Positions 42,588 through 51,217 of a stretch of 64,000 nt of DNA are shown here, piece after piece. The notes under the pieces are model-generated. The model had not been told where the DNA came from, did not search any database, and saw only the letters and a list, made by a program, of their open reading frames with translations. This stretch comes from Streptomyces cathayae (GTDB taxonomy: Bacteria > Actinomycetota > Actinomycetes > Streptomycetales > Streptomycetaceae). Location of the stretch: the NCBI RefSeq assembly GCF_029760955.1, contig NZ_CP121682.1, forward strand, positions 6,572,001 to 6,636,000, read 5' to 3'. A program made the position numbers and the translations under genes. Numbering within the stretch: position 1 is the first letter of the stretch; every line of letters begins with the position of its first letter.

Positions 42588-44087
42588 ATGGTGCAGTGGA
42601 CCTCGGCGGTGGGTACGGCGCAGCTCGCCCGGCTGCTCCACTCCCAGCAGGACCGGCCGGCCGGCCCCGGCACCCGCCGCCCGCCCGCCTACCGGGCCCT
42701 GGCCGACGGGATCCGGCTGCTGGTGCTCGAGGGGCGCGTCCCGGTGGCCGCCCGGCTGCCCGCCGAGCGGGAACTGGCCCTGGCCCTGTCCGTCAGCCGC
42801 ACCACCGTCGCCGCCGCCTACGAGGCGCTGCGCGGCGAGGGCTTCCTGGGGTCACGGCGCGGCGCCGGCAGCTGGACCGCCGTGCCGGCCGGAAACCCGG
42901 TGCCCGCGCGGGGACTGGAACCGCTGCCCCCCGAGGCCCTCGGCTCGATGATCGACCTCGGCTGCGCCGCCCTGCCCGCACCCGAACCCTGGCTCACCCG
43001 CGCCGTACAGGGCGCCCTCGAGGAACTGCCGCCCTACGCGCACACCCACGGCGACTATCCGGCCGGACTGCCGGCGCTGCGCTCGACGATCGCCGACCGG
43101 TACACCGCGCGGGGCATCCCGACCATGCCCGAGCAGATCATGGTGACGACCGGGGCGATGGGCGCCATCGACGCCATCTGCCACCGCTTCGGAGGCCGCG
43201 GCGAGCGCATCGCCGTCGAGTCGCCGTCCTACGCCAACATCCTCCAGCTGATGCGGGAGGCCGGGGCCCGGCTGGTCCCCGTCGCCATGGCGGAGGGGCT
43301 GGCCGGCTGGGACCTGGACCGCTGGCGGCAGGTGCTGCGGGACGCGGCACCGCGCGTCGCGTACGTCGTCGCGGACTTCCACAACCCGACCGGCGCGCTC
43401 GCCGACGAGGACCAGCGCCGCCGGCTGGTGGACGCGGCGCGCTCGGCGGGAACGGTACTGGTCGCCGACGAGACCATGAGCGAACTCTGGCTCGATCCGG
43501 ATGTGGAGATGCCGCGCCCCGTCTGCGCCTTCGACCCGGCCGGGTCGACGGTGGTCACGGTCGGCTCGGCGAGCAAGGCGTTCTGGGCCGGGCTGCGGAT
43601 CGGCTGGGTGCGCGCGGCCCCCGACGTGATCCGCGGTCTCGTCGCCGCGCGCGCGTACGCCGACCTGGGCACGCCCGTACTGGAACAGCTCGCGGTGAAC
43701 TGGCTGTTCGGCACGGACGGCTGGGAGCGGGCCGTGGAGATCCGGCGCGCGCAGGCCCGGGAGAACCGGGACGCGCTGGTCGGCGCGGTGCGCCGGGAGC
43801 TGCCCGACTGGGAGTTCGAGGTCCCGCGCGGCGGGCTCACCCTGTGGGTGCGTACCGGTGGGCTCTCGGGATCGCGGATCGCCGAGGCGGGGGAGCGGGT
43901 CGGGGTACGGGCGCCGTCGGGGCCGCGCTTCGGGGTCGACGGGGCGTTCGAGGGATATGTGCGACTGCCGTTCACCGTGGGCGGCGCGGTGGCCGAGGAG
44001 GCGGCGGTACGGCTGGCCGCGGCGGCACGGATCGTCGAGACCGGAGGGACGTCGGGGACGGAGGTGCCGCGTTCCTTCGTGGCGTAG
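42588..44087 (+). CDS. yczR: MocR/PdxR-type regulator (GntR-HTH fused to PLP aminotransferase fold)
   Basis: A 499-residue fusion of a GntR winged helix (about 35-105, LPAERELALALSVSRTTVAAAYEAL) and a fold-type I aminotransferase domain. The PLP lysine is Lys330 in VGSASKAFWAGLRIGW; other PLP-site words are TTGAMGAIDAICHRFG and DFHNPTGALAD. Such proteins use PLP or an amino-acid adduct as effector. It is divergent from the yczE-like gene, its expected target. ATG 42588 has GAGGAAGG about 12 bases upstream. Confidence 0.9.
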   Translation: MVQWTSAVGTAQLARLLHSQQDRPAGPGTRRPPAYRALADGIRLLVLEGRVPVAARLPAERELALALSVSRTTVAAAYEALRGEGFLGSRRGAGSWTAVPAGNPVPARGLEPLPPEALGSMIDLGCAALPAPEPWLTRAVQGALEELPPYAHTHGDYPAGLPALRSTIADRYTARGIPTMPEQIMVTTGAMGAIDAICHRFGGRGERIAVESPSYANILQLMREAGARLVPVAMAEGLAGWDLDRWRQVLRDAAPRVAYVVADFHNPTGALADEDQRRRLVDAARSAGTVLVADETMSELWLDPDVEMPRPVCAFDPAGSTVVTVGSASKAFWAGLRIGWVRAAPDVIRGLVAARAYADLGTPVLEQLAVNWLFGTDGWERAVEIRRAQARENRDALVGAVRRELPDWEFEVPRGGLTLWVRTGGLSGSRIAEAGERVGVRAPSGPRFGVDGAFEGYVRLPFTVGGAVAEEAAVRLAAAARIVETGGTSGTEVPRSFVA

Positions 44088-44152
44088 CCACGGCGGACGG
44101 GCGGCACCTGCGCGCGGTGCCCCGGGGGAGGCCGGCGGTGTGCGGTGGGCGG

Positions 44153-45832
44153 TCAGGAGGATTCGGCGACGGCCGCCTCCGCGGGCACGGCGGCCTCGGG
44201 GTGCCGGTCGGCCGTCGCCGGGGCCGTGTCCGCGGAGGGCTCGTCGGCAGGGGCCTTGGACAGGAGGCCGGGTGCCGGCCGGGTGCGCCCGGGCGCCCGG
44301 GCCTTTGGTGCCGCGTCCGCCGTGGTCGTCCTGGCCGGGAGCAGGTCCAGTACCGCCTGCCGGTGGGCATCGCCGGTCGCGTCGTCGTACGGGTTCGGCG
44401 TGGCCGGCACCTGGAGCCGGTGGACCGGGCCCGTGCCCAGACGGGCGTAGCCACGGCCCGGGGGGACGTGTTCGACGGGTGTGGTGTGCGGGGGAGCGCC
44501 CAGGACGGCCGCCACCTGATCCGGTGTCGCGGGCCCGAGGACGACCCGCGCGCGGGTGTGCTGCCGCACCGCGTCGGTGAGGGCCTCCATGCTGTCGAGC
44601 TGATCGGCGACGACCACCGTGACGTTCACCGGGCGGCCGTGCCGTAGCGGGACCTGGAGCAGCGACTGGGGGTCCTCACGGCCGTCCGCGGCGGCCAGGT
44701 GCGTGAACGCGCTCGGGCGGTCCAGCAGAATCCAGAGCGGCCGCCTGGTGTCCGCGGGCGGCGGATCGCCCGCCTGGTGGGCCCGGTTGGTGGCGATCAG
44801 GCGGCGCTCCGTCTCGTGCGCGGCCCACTGAAGACTCGCCAGAGCTCCCGCCAGGCCGCACTCGACGGAGCGCACACCGTCCCGGCCGGTGAGGCACGCG
44901 TACTCACCGGTGCCGCCGCCGTCGATGATCACCACATCGCCGTGGACCAGCGCCTGCAGGGCGACGGAGCGCAGCAGCGTGGAGACACCGCTGCCGGGGT
45001 GCCCGGCCGCCAGCAGGTGGGGCTCGGTGGAGCGGACACCGGTGCGCCAGACGACGGGGGGAACGTCGCGCTGCTCCTCGCCGTGGGTGAGCGGCAGGGT
45101 CCGCCGCACCCAGGTGGGATCGGTGAAACCGAGGACCGTCTCGCCGGGGGACGTGACGAAGCGCTGGGCGGCGATGTCGGCGGGCAGCGGGGCGAGGACG
45201 CGGACCGTGAGCTGGTTGCCCTCCTCGTCCCAGGCGAAGTGGTATTCCCGGCCGCGCCCCGACTTGGCGGCGAGCAGATGCTCGATCCGGGCACGGGACT
45301 CCGGTTCGCCGTCGGTGTAGTACGCGGGATAGCTGATCAGTAGGTGGGTGATGCGACCGGTGCCGTCGAACTCGTACGCGGGGAAGGCGTTCTCCCACGC
45401 GCCGCCGTGGGTGTAGAGGGGATCGGGGTCCCCGGCGGACGAGAAGTACGGCACCAGGGCGTGGTACAGCGACCTCAGGCGTTTGACCTGCGACTCGTCG
45501 GGCCCGCCGGACCCGGCCGGGACGCGGTCCCGGCCCTGCCAGGCCGCCGCCGTCATCAGGGTGATGACGGCGAGCAGCGGACCGTACGGGAGGAGCGCCA
45601 CGACCAGGACCACCGACGCCACCAGGAAGAGCAGCGCCCCGCGCCGCTCCTTGGGGGTGTCGAGCCACCTGCGCCGTCCGGCCGAGGCGAGCCGGCGCAG
45701 TCCGCGCATGATCGTGATGAGCGGATGCAGGACGTCCGTGGCGCTGTCGGCCGCCGTCCGGGCCAGCTCCCGGCTCCGGGCGAGCTGCGCGCCGCCGTTC
45801 CTCAGGATGCGGGGGAGGGGGCGCCGGGCCAC
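44153..45832 (-). CDS. sffA: Sporulation SpoIIIE/FtsK-like ATPase SffA
   Basis: A 559-residue FtsK/SpoIIIE-related protein. Two hydrophobic segments (ALLFLVASVVLVVALLPYG, LLAVITLMTAAAWQG) sit near residues 65-105, followed by an ATPase domain. In the P-loop, AAGHPGSGVSTLL, Val replaces the essential Lys of GxxGxGKS, so ATP hydrolysis may be weak or absent; the Walker-B-like RRPLWILLDRPSAF is present. In S. coelicolor the SffA protein is brought to sporulation septa by the small membrane protein SmeA, encoded just upstream as here. GTG 45832 is chosen for its GGAGG Shine-Dalgarno six bases upstream. Confidence 0.83.
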   Translation of the reverse strand: MARRPLPRILRNGGAQLARSRELARTAADSATDVLHPLITIMRGLRRLASAGRRRWLDTPKERRGALLFLVASVVLVVALLPYGPLLAVITLMTAAAWQGRDRVPAGSGGPDESQVKRLRSLYHALVPYFSSAGDPDPLYTHGGAWENAFPAYEFDGTGRITHLLISYPAYYTDGEPESRARIEHLLAAKSGRGREYHFAWDEEGNQLTVRVLAPLPADIAAQRFVTSPGETVLGFTDPTWVRRTLPLTHGEEQRDVPPVVWRTGVRSTEPHLLAAGHPGSGVSTLLRSVALQALVHGDVVIIDGGGTGEYACLTGRDGVRSVECGLAGALASLQWAAHETERRLIATNRAHQAGDPPPADTRRPLWILLDRPSAFTHLAAADGREDPQSLLQVPLRHGRPVNVTVVVADQLDSMEALTDAVRQHTRARVVLGPATPDQVAAVLGAPPHTTPVEHVPPGRGYARLGTGPVHRLQVPATPNPYDDATGDAHRQAVLDLLPARTTTADAAPKARAPGRTRPAPGLLSKAPADEPSADTAPATADRHPEAAVPAEAAVAESS

Positions 45833-45881
45833 TGCTGCCTCCAGTGTGTGCGGGTGGGTGAGGACGTGGGTGAGCGGTGGG

Positions 45882-46076
45882 TCAGAACCTGATTCCGCCG
45901 AGGAGGCCGGCCAGGCTTTCGCCACCCGCCTTGATGCTCGGCGCGATGGCCGTACTCGCCAGATAGAAGCCGAACAGCATGGCCACCACGGCGTGCAACG
46001 GCCTCAGGCCGTCCTTGCGGCAGAAGATGAAGAGGACGATGCCGAGCAGGACCACGCCTGAGATCGAGAGGATCAT
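45882..46076 (-). CDS. smeA: Small sporulation membrane protein SmeA
   Basis: A 64-residue protein with two hydrophobic segments: MILSISGVVLLGIVLFIFCR and HAVVAMLFGFYLASTAIAPS. Size, topology and position directly upstream of an sffA-like ATPase match S. coelicolor SmeA, which targets SffA to cell-division septa during sporulation and affects spore-wall and DNA segregation. ATG 46076 has AGGAGAA upstream. The gap to sffA is 49 bp. Upstream DNA (46077-46374) is relatively AT-rich and contains TTAACC-N18-TATAGA on the minus strand as a promoter candidate. Confidence 0.85.
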   Translation of the reverse strand: MILSISGVVLLGIVLFIFCRKDGLRPLHAVVAMLFGFYLASTAIAPSIKAGGESLAGLLGGIRF

Positions 46077-46374
46077 GTGAGTTCTCCTGGTTCGCGGGGA
46101 CAGTCACCATGAGTACTTCCAGGATCACAGAATGTATCTATACGACAAAAGGTGCAACTGGGTTAATCGGCGTATGTTTCGCCCGGTCGGCGGACCGTTG
46201 CGGACCGTTTCCGACCCGGCGGACACGGGCTGGCGCATCCGGCTGGGTGCCCCGTGATCTTTACCTCCGACACGTCGGCTCATGTGCCGCGCGAGCCAGT
46301 ACCCTGGCGATTCACCCGTACGGCTCTGCACCGCTCGCAGACGTACACCCTGTCCCCGATGTGCGGAGTGATCC

Positions 46375-46791
46375 GTGGTGAGAGGCGGCCCGGCCGACAT
46401 GACTGAAGCCCCTGACCCCGAGGTCGTGGAGCTGGCGACCAGGATCTTCGATCTGGCCCGGCGCGGCCGGACCGAGGAGCTCGTGGCCTACGTCGACGCG
46501 GGTGTGCCTGCCGACCTCACCAATGACCGGGGCGACTCGCTCGTGATGCTCGCCGCCTACCACGGTCATGCCGCGACGGTCCGCGCGCTGCTGGAGCGCG
46601 GCGCCGACGCCGACCGGATCAACGACCGGGGGCAGACCCCGCTCGCCGGAGCCGCCTTCAAGGGTGAGACCGAGGTGGTCAAGGCCCTGCTGCACGGTGG
46701 TGCCGACCCTGCCGCAGGCGCTCCCTCGGCCGTCGACACGGCCCGGATGTTCGACCGCGCGGAACTGCTCGAACTGTTCGGTGAACACTGA
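46375..46791 (+). CDS. Ankyrin-repeat protein
   Basis: A 138-residue cytosolic protein made of about three ankyrin repeats: AYVDAGVPADLTNDRGDSLVMLAAYHGH, LERGADADRINDRGQTPLAGAAF and LLHGGADPAAGAPSAVDTAR. The conserved TPL/GAD pattern is evident. It is likely a protein-binding module; partner unknown. GTG 46375 has GGAG six bases upstream and is preferred to ATG 46399 (MTEAPDPEVVEL), which gives a nicer N-terminus but has no Shine-Dalgarno. It is divergent from smeA. Confidence 0.85.
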   Translation: MVRGGPADMTEAPDPEVVELATRIFDLARRGRTEELVAYVDAGVPADLTNDRGDSLVMLAAYHGHAATVRALLERGADADRINDRGQTPLAGAAFKGETEVVKALLHGGADPAAGAPSAVDTARMFDRAELLELFGEH

Positions 46792-46827
46792 ACCGCGCAG
46801 AGGGCCGGAGCCGGACCGGGCGCTGAA

Positions 46828-46870
46828 CCGGACGGTGCGCTGAGCGCTACCGGACGGTGTGCTGAGCGCT
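46828..46870 (+). repeat. 22-bp tandem direct repeat
   Basis: CCGGACGGTGCGCTGAGCGC-TA is followed directly by a second copy with one change (CGC to TGC), ending at GCGCT. It begins 37 bp after the ankyrin gene stop. Confidence 0.85.
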
Positions 46871-47114
46871 CCGGCCGGCGAGGACACGGGAACCGCGTAA
46901 CCGCAGAACCGCGGGCCCGCAGAAACCGCAGAAACCGCGGAAACCACGGGAAACGGAGTAGGCGGTGCGAGGCCGCCGGAATTCGGTCGCGGCAGATGTG
47001 ACCGCCGGGTCATCATGACGACGTGATTCACGGACGTGATGGCTGGGCAGGTGTTGCCGCACCGCGCGGGCCGTGACGCGGCCCGCTCGGGCCACCGACG
47101 AGAGGCAGAGGAAG

Positions 47115-47174
47115 ATGGTCTACAGCAAGCAGGAAACGGCGGGCGCCCCGACGTGTTGGCACGCGGCCAGGTAA
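47115..47174 (+). CDS. Small upstream ORF, 19 aa, before the HEAT-repeat gene
   Basis: MVYSKQETAGAPTCWHAAR, ATG 47115 to TAA 47172-47174, with GAGAGGCAGAGG in the Shine-Dalgarno position. The TAA stop is rare in this GC-rich genome, and the peptide starts 105 bp before the HEAT-repeat gene. I recall similar short peptides in Streptomyces but no function; it could be a leader peptide controlling the downstream gene. Confidence 0.5.
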   Translation: MVYSKQETAGAPTCWHAAR

Positions 47175-47219
47175 TGCACGTCCCCGGTTGCGTCGACGCT
47201 TGATGTGAGGCTGTTTCCC

Positions 47220-48638
47220 ATGTTCGATCCGGTCATAGCGCCCAGCGGTACGCTGCTCGGCCTGCTTCAGCGTGGCCGCGGCGACGGCACGCTGCACGCG
47301 CTCACCGCCCCGCGCTCCGAAACGCTCGCGGCACTGAACCACTGCGTGCTGCACGATCCGCGCCACGACTGGCAGGTGGAGAACCGCTCCCTCTACTACG
47401 CCCGCCTCTATCTCGATCTGCACGGCGAACTGGACGCGATCGAGGCGCACCTCTTCGAGGCCGAGGACCTCCTCGACACCGAGGAGTCACGCACCGGGCT
47501 CGCCCTCGCGGTCCTCGGGCACCTCGCCTCCTACGGCAGGCGGGACGCGCTCGTCCTGCTGCGCAGGTACGCCGCCCAGGGCTCCAACTGGGCCTGGGCC
47601 CTGGACGAACTCGCCCTCCGGGACGACGACGAGGGCCTGCGCGCCCTCGCCGTCCCGGTGCTCGCGCGGTTCAGCACCGACGCCGAGGGCGAGGCCGAAC
47701 TGGCCGCCACCGTCCGTGACGCCTTCGAGCCGCGGCCCTGGCGCCTGTGGGCCGACGATCCACGCGAGTCCGTCGCCACACGCGTGCGCGGCGCCCAGGA
47801 GGCCGGCTGCTTCGACCGCTGGCAGCGGCAGATGCGCCCCACCGGCCCCCGTCCCGGGTGGAGCGTGCGGGCCGTCTTCGAGTGGGCCCAGCAGGGAGTC
47901 GAACGGGGCGCCGCCCTGCATGTCCCGGCCGCCCGATGCCTGAGCGCCGTGGCGGGTCCGGAGGACCGGCCCGAGATCGTCCGGGCCGCCGAGGACGGCA
48001 CCGAGGGGGCCCGCTGCACGGCCCTGCGCTATCTCGCCGACGGCAACGACCCGGACGCCCTCACCCTGATCGAGGGCGCCGTGGCCACCGGGCCGGCGCC
48101 CGTCGTGGAGACCGCCGTCGACGCGTTCGAACGCATGCGCAGTCTCGCCGCCGTCGACCGCGCGCGCCGCTGGGCCCACCGGCCCGATGCCCTGGGCGCC
48201 GCCGCCGGCCGTGTCCTCGCCCTCCGGGGCGGCGCACAGGACCGGGACCTGGTCCTCGCCGCGCTGCGCGAGGCGGTACGGGGCGAGGGCCCCGACGCGA
48301 CGGCCCTGTGGACCCTCGTCGACGGCGCCGGACGCCTGGGCATCGCCTGTGCCGCTCCCGTGCTCCGCCACATCTACCGGGAGACCGCCTCCTCCCATTT
48401 GCGCGGCCGGGCCGCCCGCGCACTCGCGGCCACCGATCCCTCCTTCGGCAGCGGCTTCGCCGTCGAGTGCCTCTGGGACTGCGAGGAGTCCACTCGCGAG
48501 ATCGCCGCGCGGCACGCCGAGACCGGCGACGCCCGGGTCTTCGAGCGCCTGCGACGGCTCGCCGTCGACCCGGCCGAGGAGGCGGAGGTGCAGACCGCCG
48601 TACGCAGCCGGATCGGGCCCGGGGAGACCGTCGTGTGA
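47220..48638 (+). CDS. HEAT-repeat protein
   Basis: A 472-residue all-helical protein with a series of HEAT-like repeats from about residue 90 to the end (LGHLASYGRRDALVLLRRYA, LRALAVPVLARFSTDAEGEAEL, HLRGRAARALAATDPSFG). It has no catalytic motifs, signal or membrane segment, so it is probably a scaffold. The N-terminus MFDPVIAPSGTLLGLLQRGRGDGTLHALTAPR looks conserved. ATG 47220 has GAGG nine bases upstream; in-frame GTG 47205 is a less likely start. Confidence 0.8.
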   Translation: MFDPVIAPSGTLLGLLQRGRGDGTLHALTAPRSETLAALNHCVLHDPRHDWQVENRSLYYARLYLDLHGELDAIEAHLFEAEDLLDTEESRTGLALAVLGHLASYGRRDALVLLRRYAAQGSNWAWALDELALRDDDEGLRALAVPVLARFSTDAEGEAELAATVRDAFEPRPWRLWADDPRESVATRVRGAQEAGCFDRWQRQMRPTGPRPGWSVRAVFEWAQQGVERGAALHVPAARCLSAVAGPEDRPEIVRAAEDGTEGARCTALRYLADGNDPDALTLIEGAVATGPAPVVETAVDAFERMRSLAAVDRARRWAHRPDALGAAAGRVLALRGGAQDRDLVLAALREAVRGEGPDATALWTLVDGAGRLGIACAAPVLRHIYRETASSHLRGRAARALAATDPSFGSGFAVECLWDCEESTREIAARHAETGDARVFERLRRLAVDPAEEAEVQTAVRSRIGPGETVV

Positions 48639-48800
48639 CCCGCCCGGGGCGCGCGGTGTGAACGCCGGACGACCCGCGGGACAGGAGCGCATGGCCGGCG
48701 TTCGACCCCTGTGGGTGTGCGACGCAACGCTCATGGGACGTTCCCCGGCCGGAAAGATCCACGTTGACGTGGCCACGTTCGGCGCGGCGAGAACACCCGT

Positions 48801-49934
48801 ATGCGAGTCGTCATCGTGACCGAATCCTTTCCCCCTGACGTGAACGGCGTGGCTCACTGCGCGCTCCAGACCGCACGGCACCTCGTGGACCGCGGTCACA
48901 GCCCTGTTGTCGTCGCCCCCGCCGTCCCCACTGCCGCGGGCGACGAACCCGACGACCGGGCCCCGTGCCCCGTCGTCCGGATCCCCTCCCTCCCGCTCCC
49001 GGGCTACCCCCAGGTGCGCGTCGCACTCCCCAGCCGGCGTGTCACCACGGCGATCACCGAGCACCGGGCCGATCTCGTCCATCTGGCCAGCCCCTTCGTG
49101 CTCGGTGCGCGCGGCATGGCGGCGGCCTCGCGTCTCGGCCTGCCGGCCGTGGCCGTCTACCAGACCGACCTCGCCGGGTACGCCCGCACGTACATGGGCG
49201 CGGGCGAGGCCGCGGCCTGGCGCCGGATCCGGTCCGTGCACTCGGCCGCCGACCTCACCCTCGCCCCGTCCGGCGCCGCGCGGAGCGACCTTCAGGAGCA
49301 CGGGATCCCCAGGGTCGAACTGTGGCCGCGCGGCGTGGACACCGTCCGTTTCCGGCCCGAACTGCGCAACGAGGCACTGCGCCGGGAACTCGCCCCGAAC
49401 GGCGAGCTGATCGTCGGCTACGTCGGCCGGCTCGCCCCCGAGAAGCAGGTCGAGCTGCTGGCCGGGACGAGCACCCTGCCGGGAGTGCGGGTCGTCGTCG
49501 TGGGCGACGGCCCCAGCCGGGCGGGTCTGGAGCAGGCCATGCCCGGCGCGGTCTTCCTGGGACGGCGCACCGGTGACGAGCTCGCGAGGATCTTCGCCTC
49601 GCTGGACGTCTTCGCCCACACGGGACCGTTCGAGACCTTCTGCCAGACCGTGCAGGAGGCCATGGCGAGCGGCGTGCCCGTGGTCGCGCCCGCCGTGGGC
49701 GGCCCGCTGGACCTGGTCGCGCACGGGCGCACCGGGTTCCTGGTGCCGCCGTGCGACGCGGCCGCGGTACGGGACGCGGTGTGGTCCCTGGCCGCCGACC
49801 CCCGGCTGCGGGCCGCCTACGGGGCAGCGGGGCGCGCGACGGTCGAGGGCCGTACCTGGGCTGCCGTCGGGGACCGGCTGATCGGCTACTACACGGATGT
49901 GCTCGCCGGACGCAGAACGGCGGTGGCGGCGTGA
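48801..49934 (+). CDS. GT4 glycosyltransferase, MgtA-like mannosyltransferase
   Basis: A 377-residue GT-B glycosyltransferase of family 4. The N-terminal domain starts with MRVVIVTESFPPDVNGVA and has the DLAGYARTYMGAG acceptor region. The C-terminal nucleotide-sugar domain has GYVGRLAPEKQVELL, VVGDGPSR and the GPFETFCQTVQEAMASGVPVVAP E-x7-E block. It closely resembles the MgtA/PimB-like alpha-mannosyltransferases of actinobacteria that use GDP-mannose on lipid acceptors. ATG 48801 has no Shine-Dalgarno and TTGACG is at 48764-48769. Its stop overlaps the next gene by four bases (GTGA). Confidence 0.85.
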   Translation: MRVVIVTESFPPDVNGVAHCALQTARHLVDRGHSPVVVAPAVPTAAGDEPDDRAPCPVVRIPSLPLPGYPQVRVALPSRRVTTAITEHRADLVHLASPFVLGARGMAAASRLGLPAVAVYQTDLAGYARTYMGAGEAAAWRRIRSVHSAADLTLAPSGAARSDLQEHGIPRVELWPRGVDTVRFRPELRNEALRRELAPNGELIVGYVGRLAPEKQVELLAGTSTLPGVRVVVVGDGPSRAGLEQAMPGAVFLGRRTGDELARIFASLDVFAHTGPFETFCQTVQEAMASGVPVVAPAVGGPLDLVAHGRTGFLVPPCDAAAVRDAVWSLAADPRLRAAYGAAGRATVEGRTWAAVGDRLIGYYTDVLAGRRTAVAA

Positions 49935-51217
49935 ACGGGCCGATGACGACGGGAAACCCGTCGGCCGGCGTGCCGGGTGCCGACGGCACGCAGGGCGTCG
50001 GGTGCCCGCAGGACGTCGACGGCCCGCTGCGGATCGTGCGGCTCGCGAACTTCGTCGCACCGGCCTCCGGCGGGCTGCGCACCGCGTTGCGGGAACTCGG
50101 CAGGGGCTACCGGGCGGCGGGGCACGAGCCCGTGCTCATCGTTCCCGGGGAGCGGGAGAGCGACCGGGAGACCGGGCAGGGGCGGGTGATCACCCTGCCG
50201 GGCCCGCTCCTGCCCGGCACCGGCGGCTACCGCGTCCTCACCGACAAGCGGCGGATCGCCGCCCTGCTGGAGGAACTCGCTCCCGACCGGCTCGAGGTGT
50301 CCGACCGTACGACCCTGCGCTGGACCGGCAGATGGGCGCGGCGGGCCCGGGTCCCCGCGGTCATGGTCTCCCACGAGACCGCCGACGGCGTGCTGCGCAC
50401 CTGGGGGCTGCCGGAGGGGGCCGCGCGGCGTACCGCCGACGCCCTCAACGCCCGCACCGCCCACACCTACGCGCGGGTCGTGTGCACCACAGAGTTCGCC
50501 GAGCGGGAGTTCGCCAGGATCGGTGCCCGCAACGTCGTACGGGCACCGCTCGGCGTCGACCTGACGCAGAGGCATCCCTCGCTGCACGACCCCGCGCTGC
50601 GGGCCCGTCACGCGCGCGGGACGGAAACACTGCTGGTGACGTGTACCCGGCTGTCCGTGGAGAAGCGGCCCGGGACGGCGCTGGACGCGCTGGAGGCGCT
50701 GCTGCGGCGCGGGCGGCGGGCGGTACTGGTGGTGGCGGGGGACGGACCGCTGCGGCCGCGGCTCGAACAGCGCGCCCGGGAACGCGGACTGCCGGTCGTC
50801 TTCCTGGGCCACGTCCTCGACCGGATGCTCCTCGGGGTGCTCCAGGCATCCGCGGACGTGTGCCTGGCGCCGGGACCCGCGGAGACCTTCGGGCTCGCCG
50901 CGCTGGAGGCGATGGCGTGCGGCACCCCCGTGGTGGCGAGCACCTCGTCCGCGCTGCCGGAGGTGATCGGCTCCGCCGGGGCGGTCGCGGGGGACCGGGG
51001 GGAGTCGTTCGCGGACGCCGTCGAACTCCTGCTGGGACGGCCGGAGACGGAACGGCGCGCGGCCGCACGCGCGCGTGCGGAGTGCTTCGGGTGGGAAGCG
51101 GCCGTGACGGCGTTCCTCGACGCCCACGAGGCCCCGCGGACGGCCGCGCGGGAGGGCGAGCGGGAGGACACGGTGCCGGTCCGGCCCGTGCCCGCGGTAC
51201 CGGGGGGCCCGAGATGA
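49931..51217 (+). CDS. GT4 glycosyltransferase
   Basis: A 428-residue GT-B glycosyltransferase coupled to the preceding one. A disordered N-terminal 30 residues precede the first domain (LRIVRLANFVAPASGGLRTAL). The C-terminal domain carries TCTRLSVEKRPGTALDAL, VVAGDGPLRPRLEQRA and the APGPAETFGLAALEAMACGTPVVAS E-x7-E block. It has no membrane segment. Its role is likely a second sugar addition to the same glycolipid or glycan as its partner, inferred only from coupling. The GTG start overlaps the upstream stop, and the ATG of the next gene overlaps its own stop. Confidence 0.85.
   Translation: MNGPMTTGNPSAGVPGADGTQGVGCPQDVDGPLRIVRLANFVAPASGGLRTALRELGRGYRAAGHEPVLIVPGERESDRETGQGRVITLPGPLLPGTGGYRVLTDKRRIAALLEELAPDRLEVSDRTTLRWTGRWARRARVPAVMVSHETADGVLRTWGLPEGAARRTADALNARTAHTYARVVCTTEFAEREFARIGARNVVRAPLGVDLTQRHPSLHDPALRARHARGTETLLVTCTRLSVEKRPGTALDALEALLRRGRRAVLVVAGDGPLRPRLEQRARERGLPVVFLGHVLDRMLLGVLQASADVCLAPGPAETFGLAALEAMACGTPVVASTSSALPEVIGSAGAVAGDRGESFADAVELLLGRPETERRAAARARAECFGWEAAVTAFLDAHEAPRTAAREGEREDTVPVRPVPAVPGGPR

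Larger units (their letters stand above)
46792..47219. other. Repeat-rich intergenic region with an upstream small ORF
   Basis: 428 bp. A 22-bp direct repeat (ccggacggtgygctgagcgct) occurs at 46828-46849 and 46850-46870. A degenerate run of ccgcagaaa/ccgcggaaa words fills about 46889-46956. A 19-codon ORF with a Shine-Dalgarno lies at 47115-47174. No larger gene. Confidence 0.6.

Noticed and set aside
46163..46171. Sigma-WhiG-like GCCGATTAA upstream of smeA
   Set aside because: No TAAA element at the required distance, so not called as a WhiG promoter despite the sporulation context.
46847..47095. 82-codon minus-strand frame with FRGFCGFCG repeats
   Set aside because: The repeats are the reverse reading of the ccgcagaaa words; no start signal or family resemblance.
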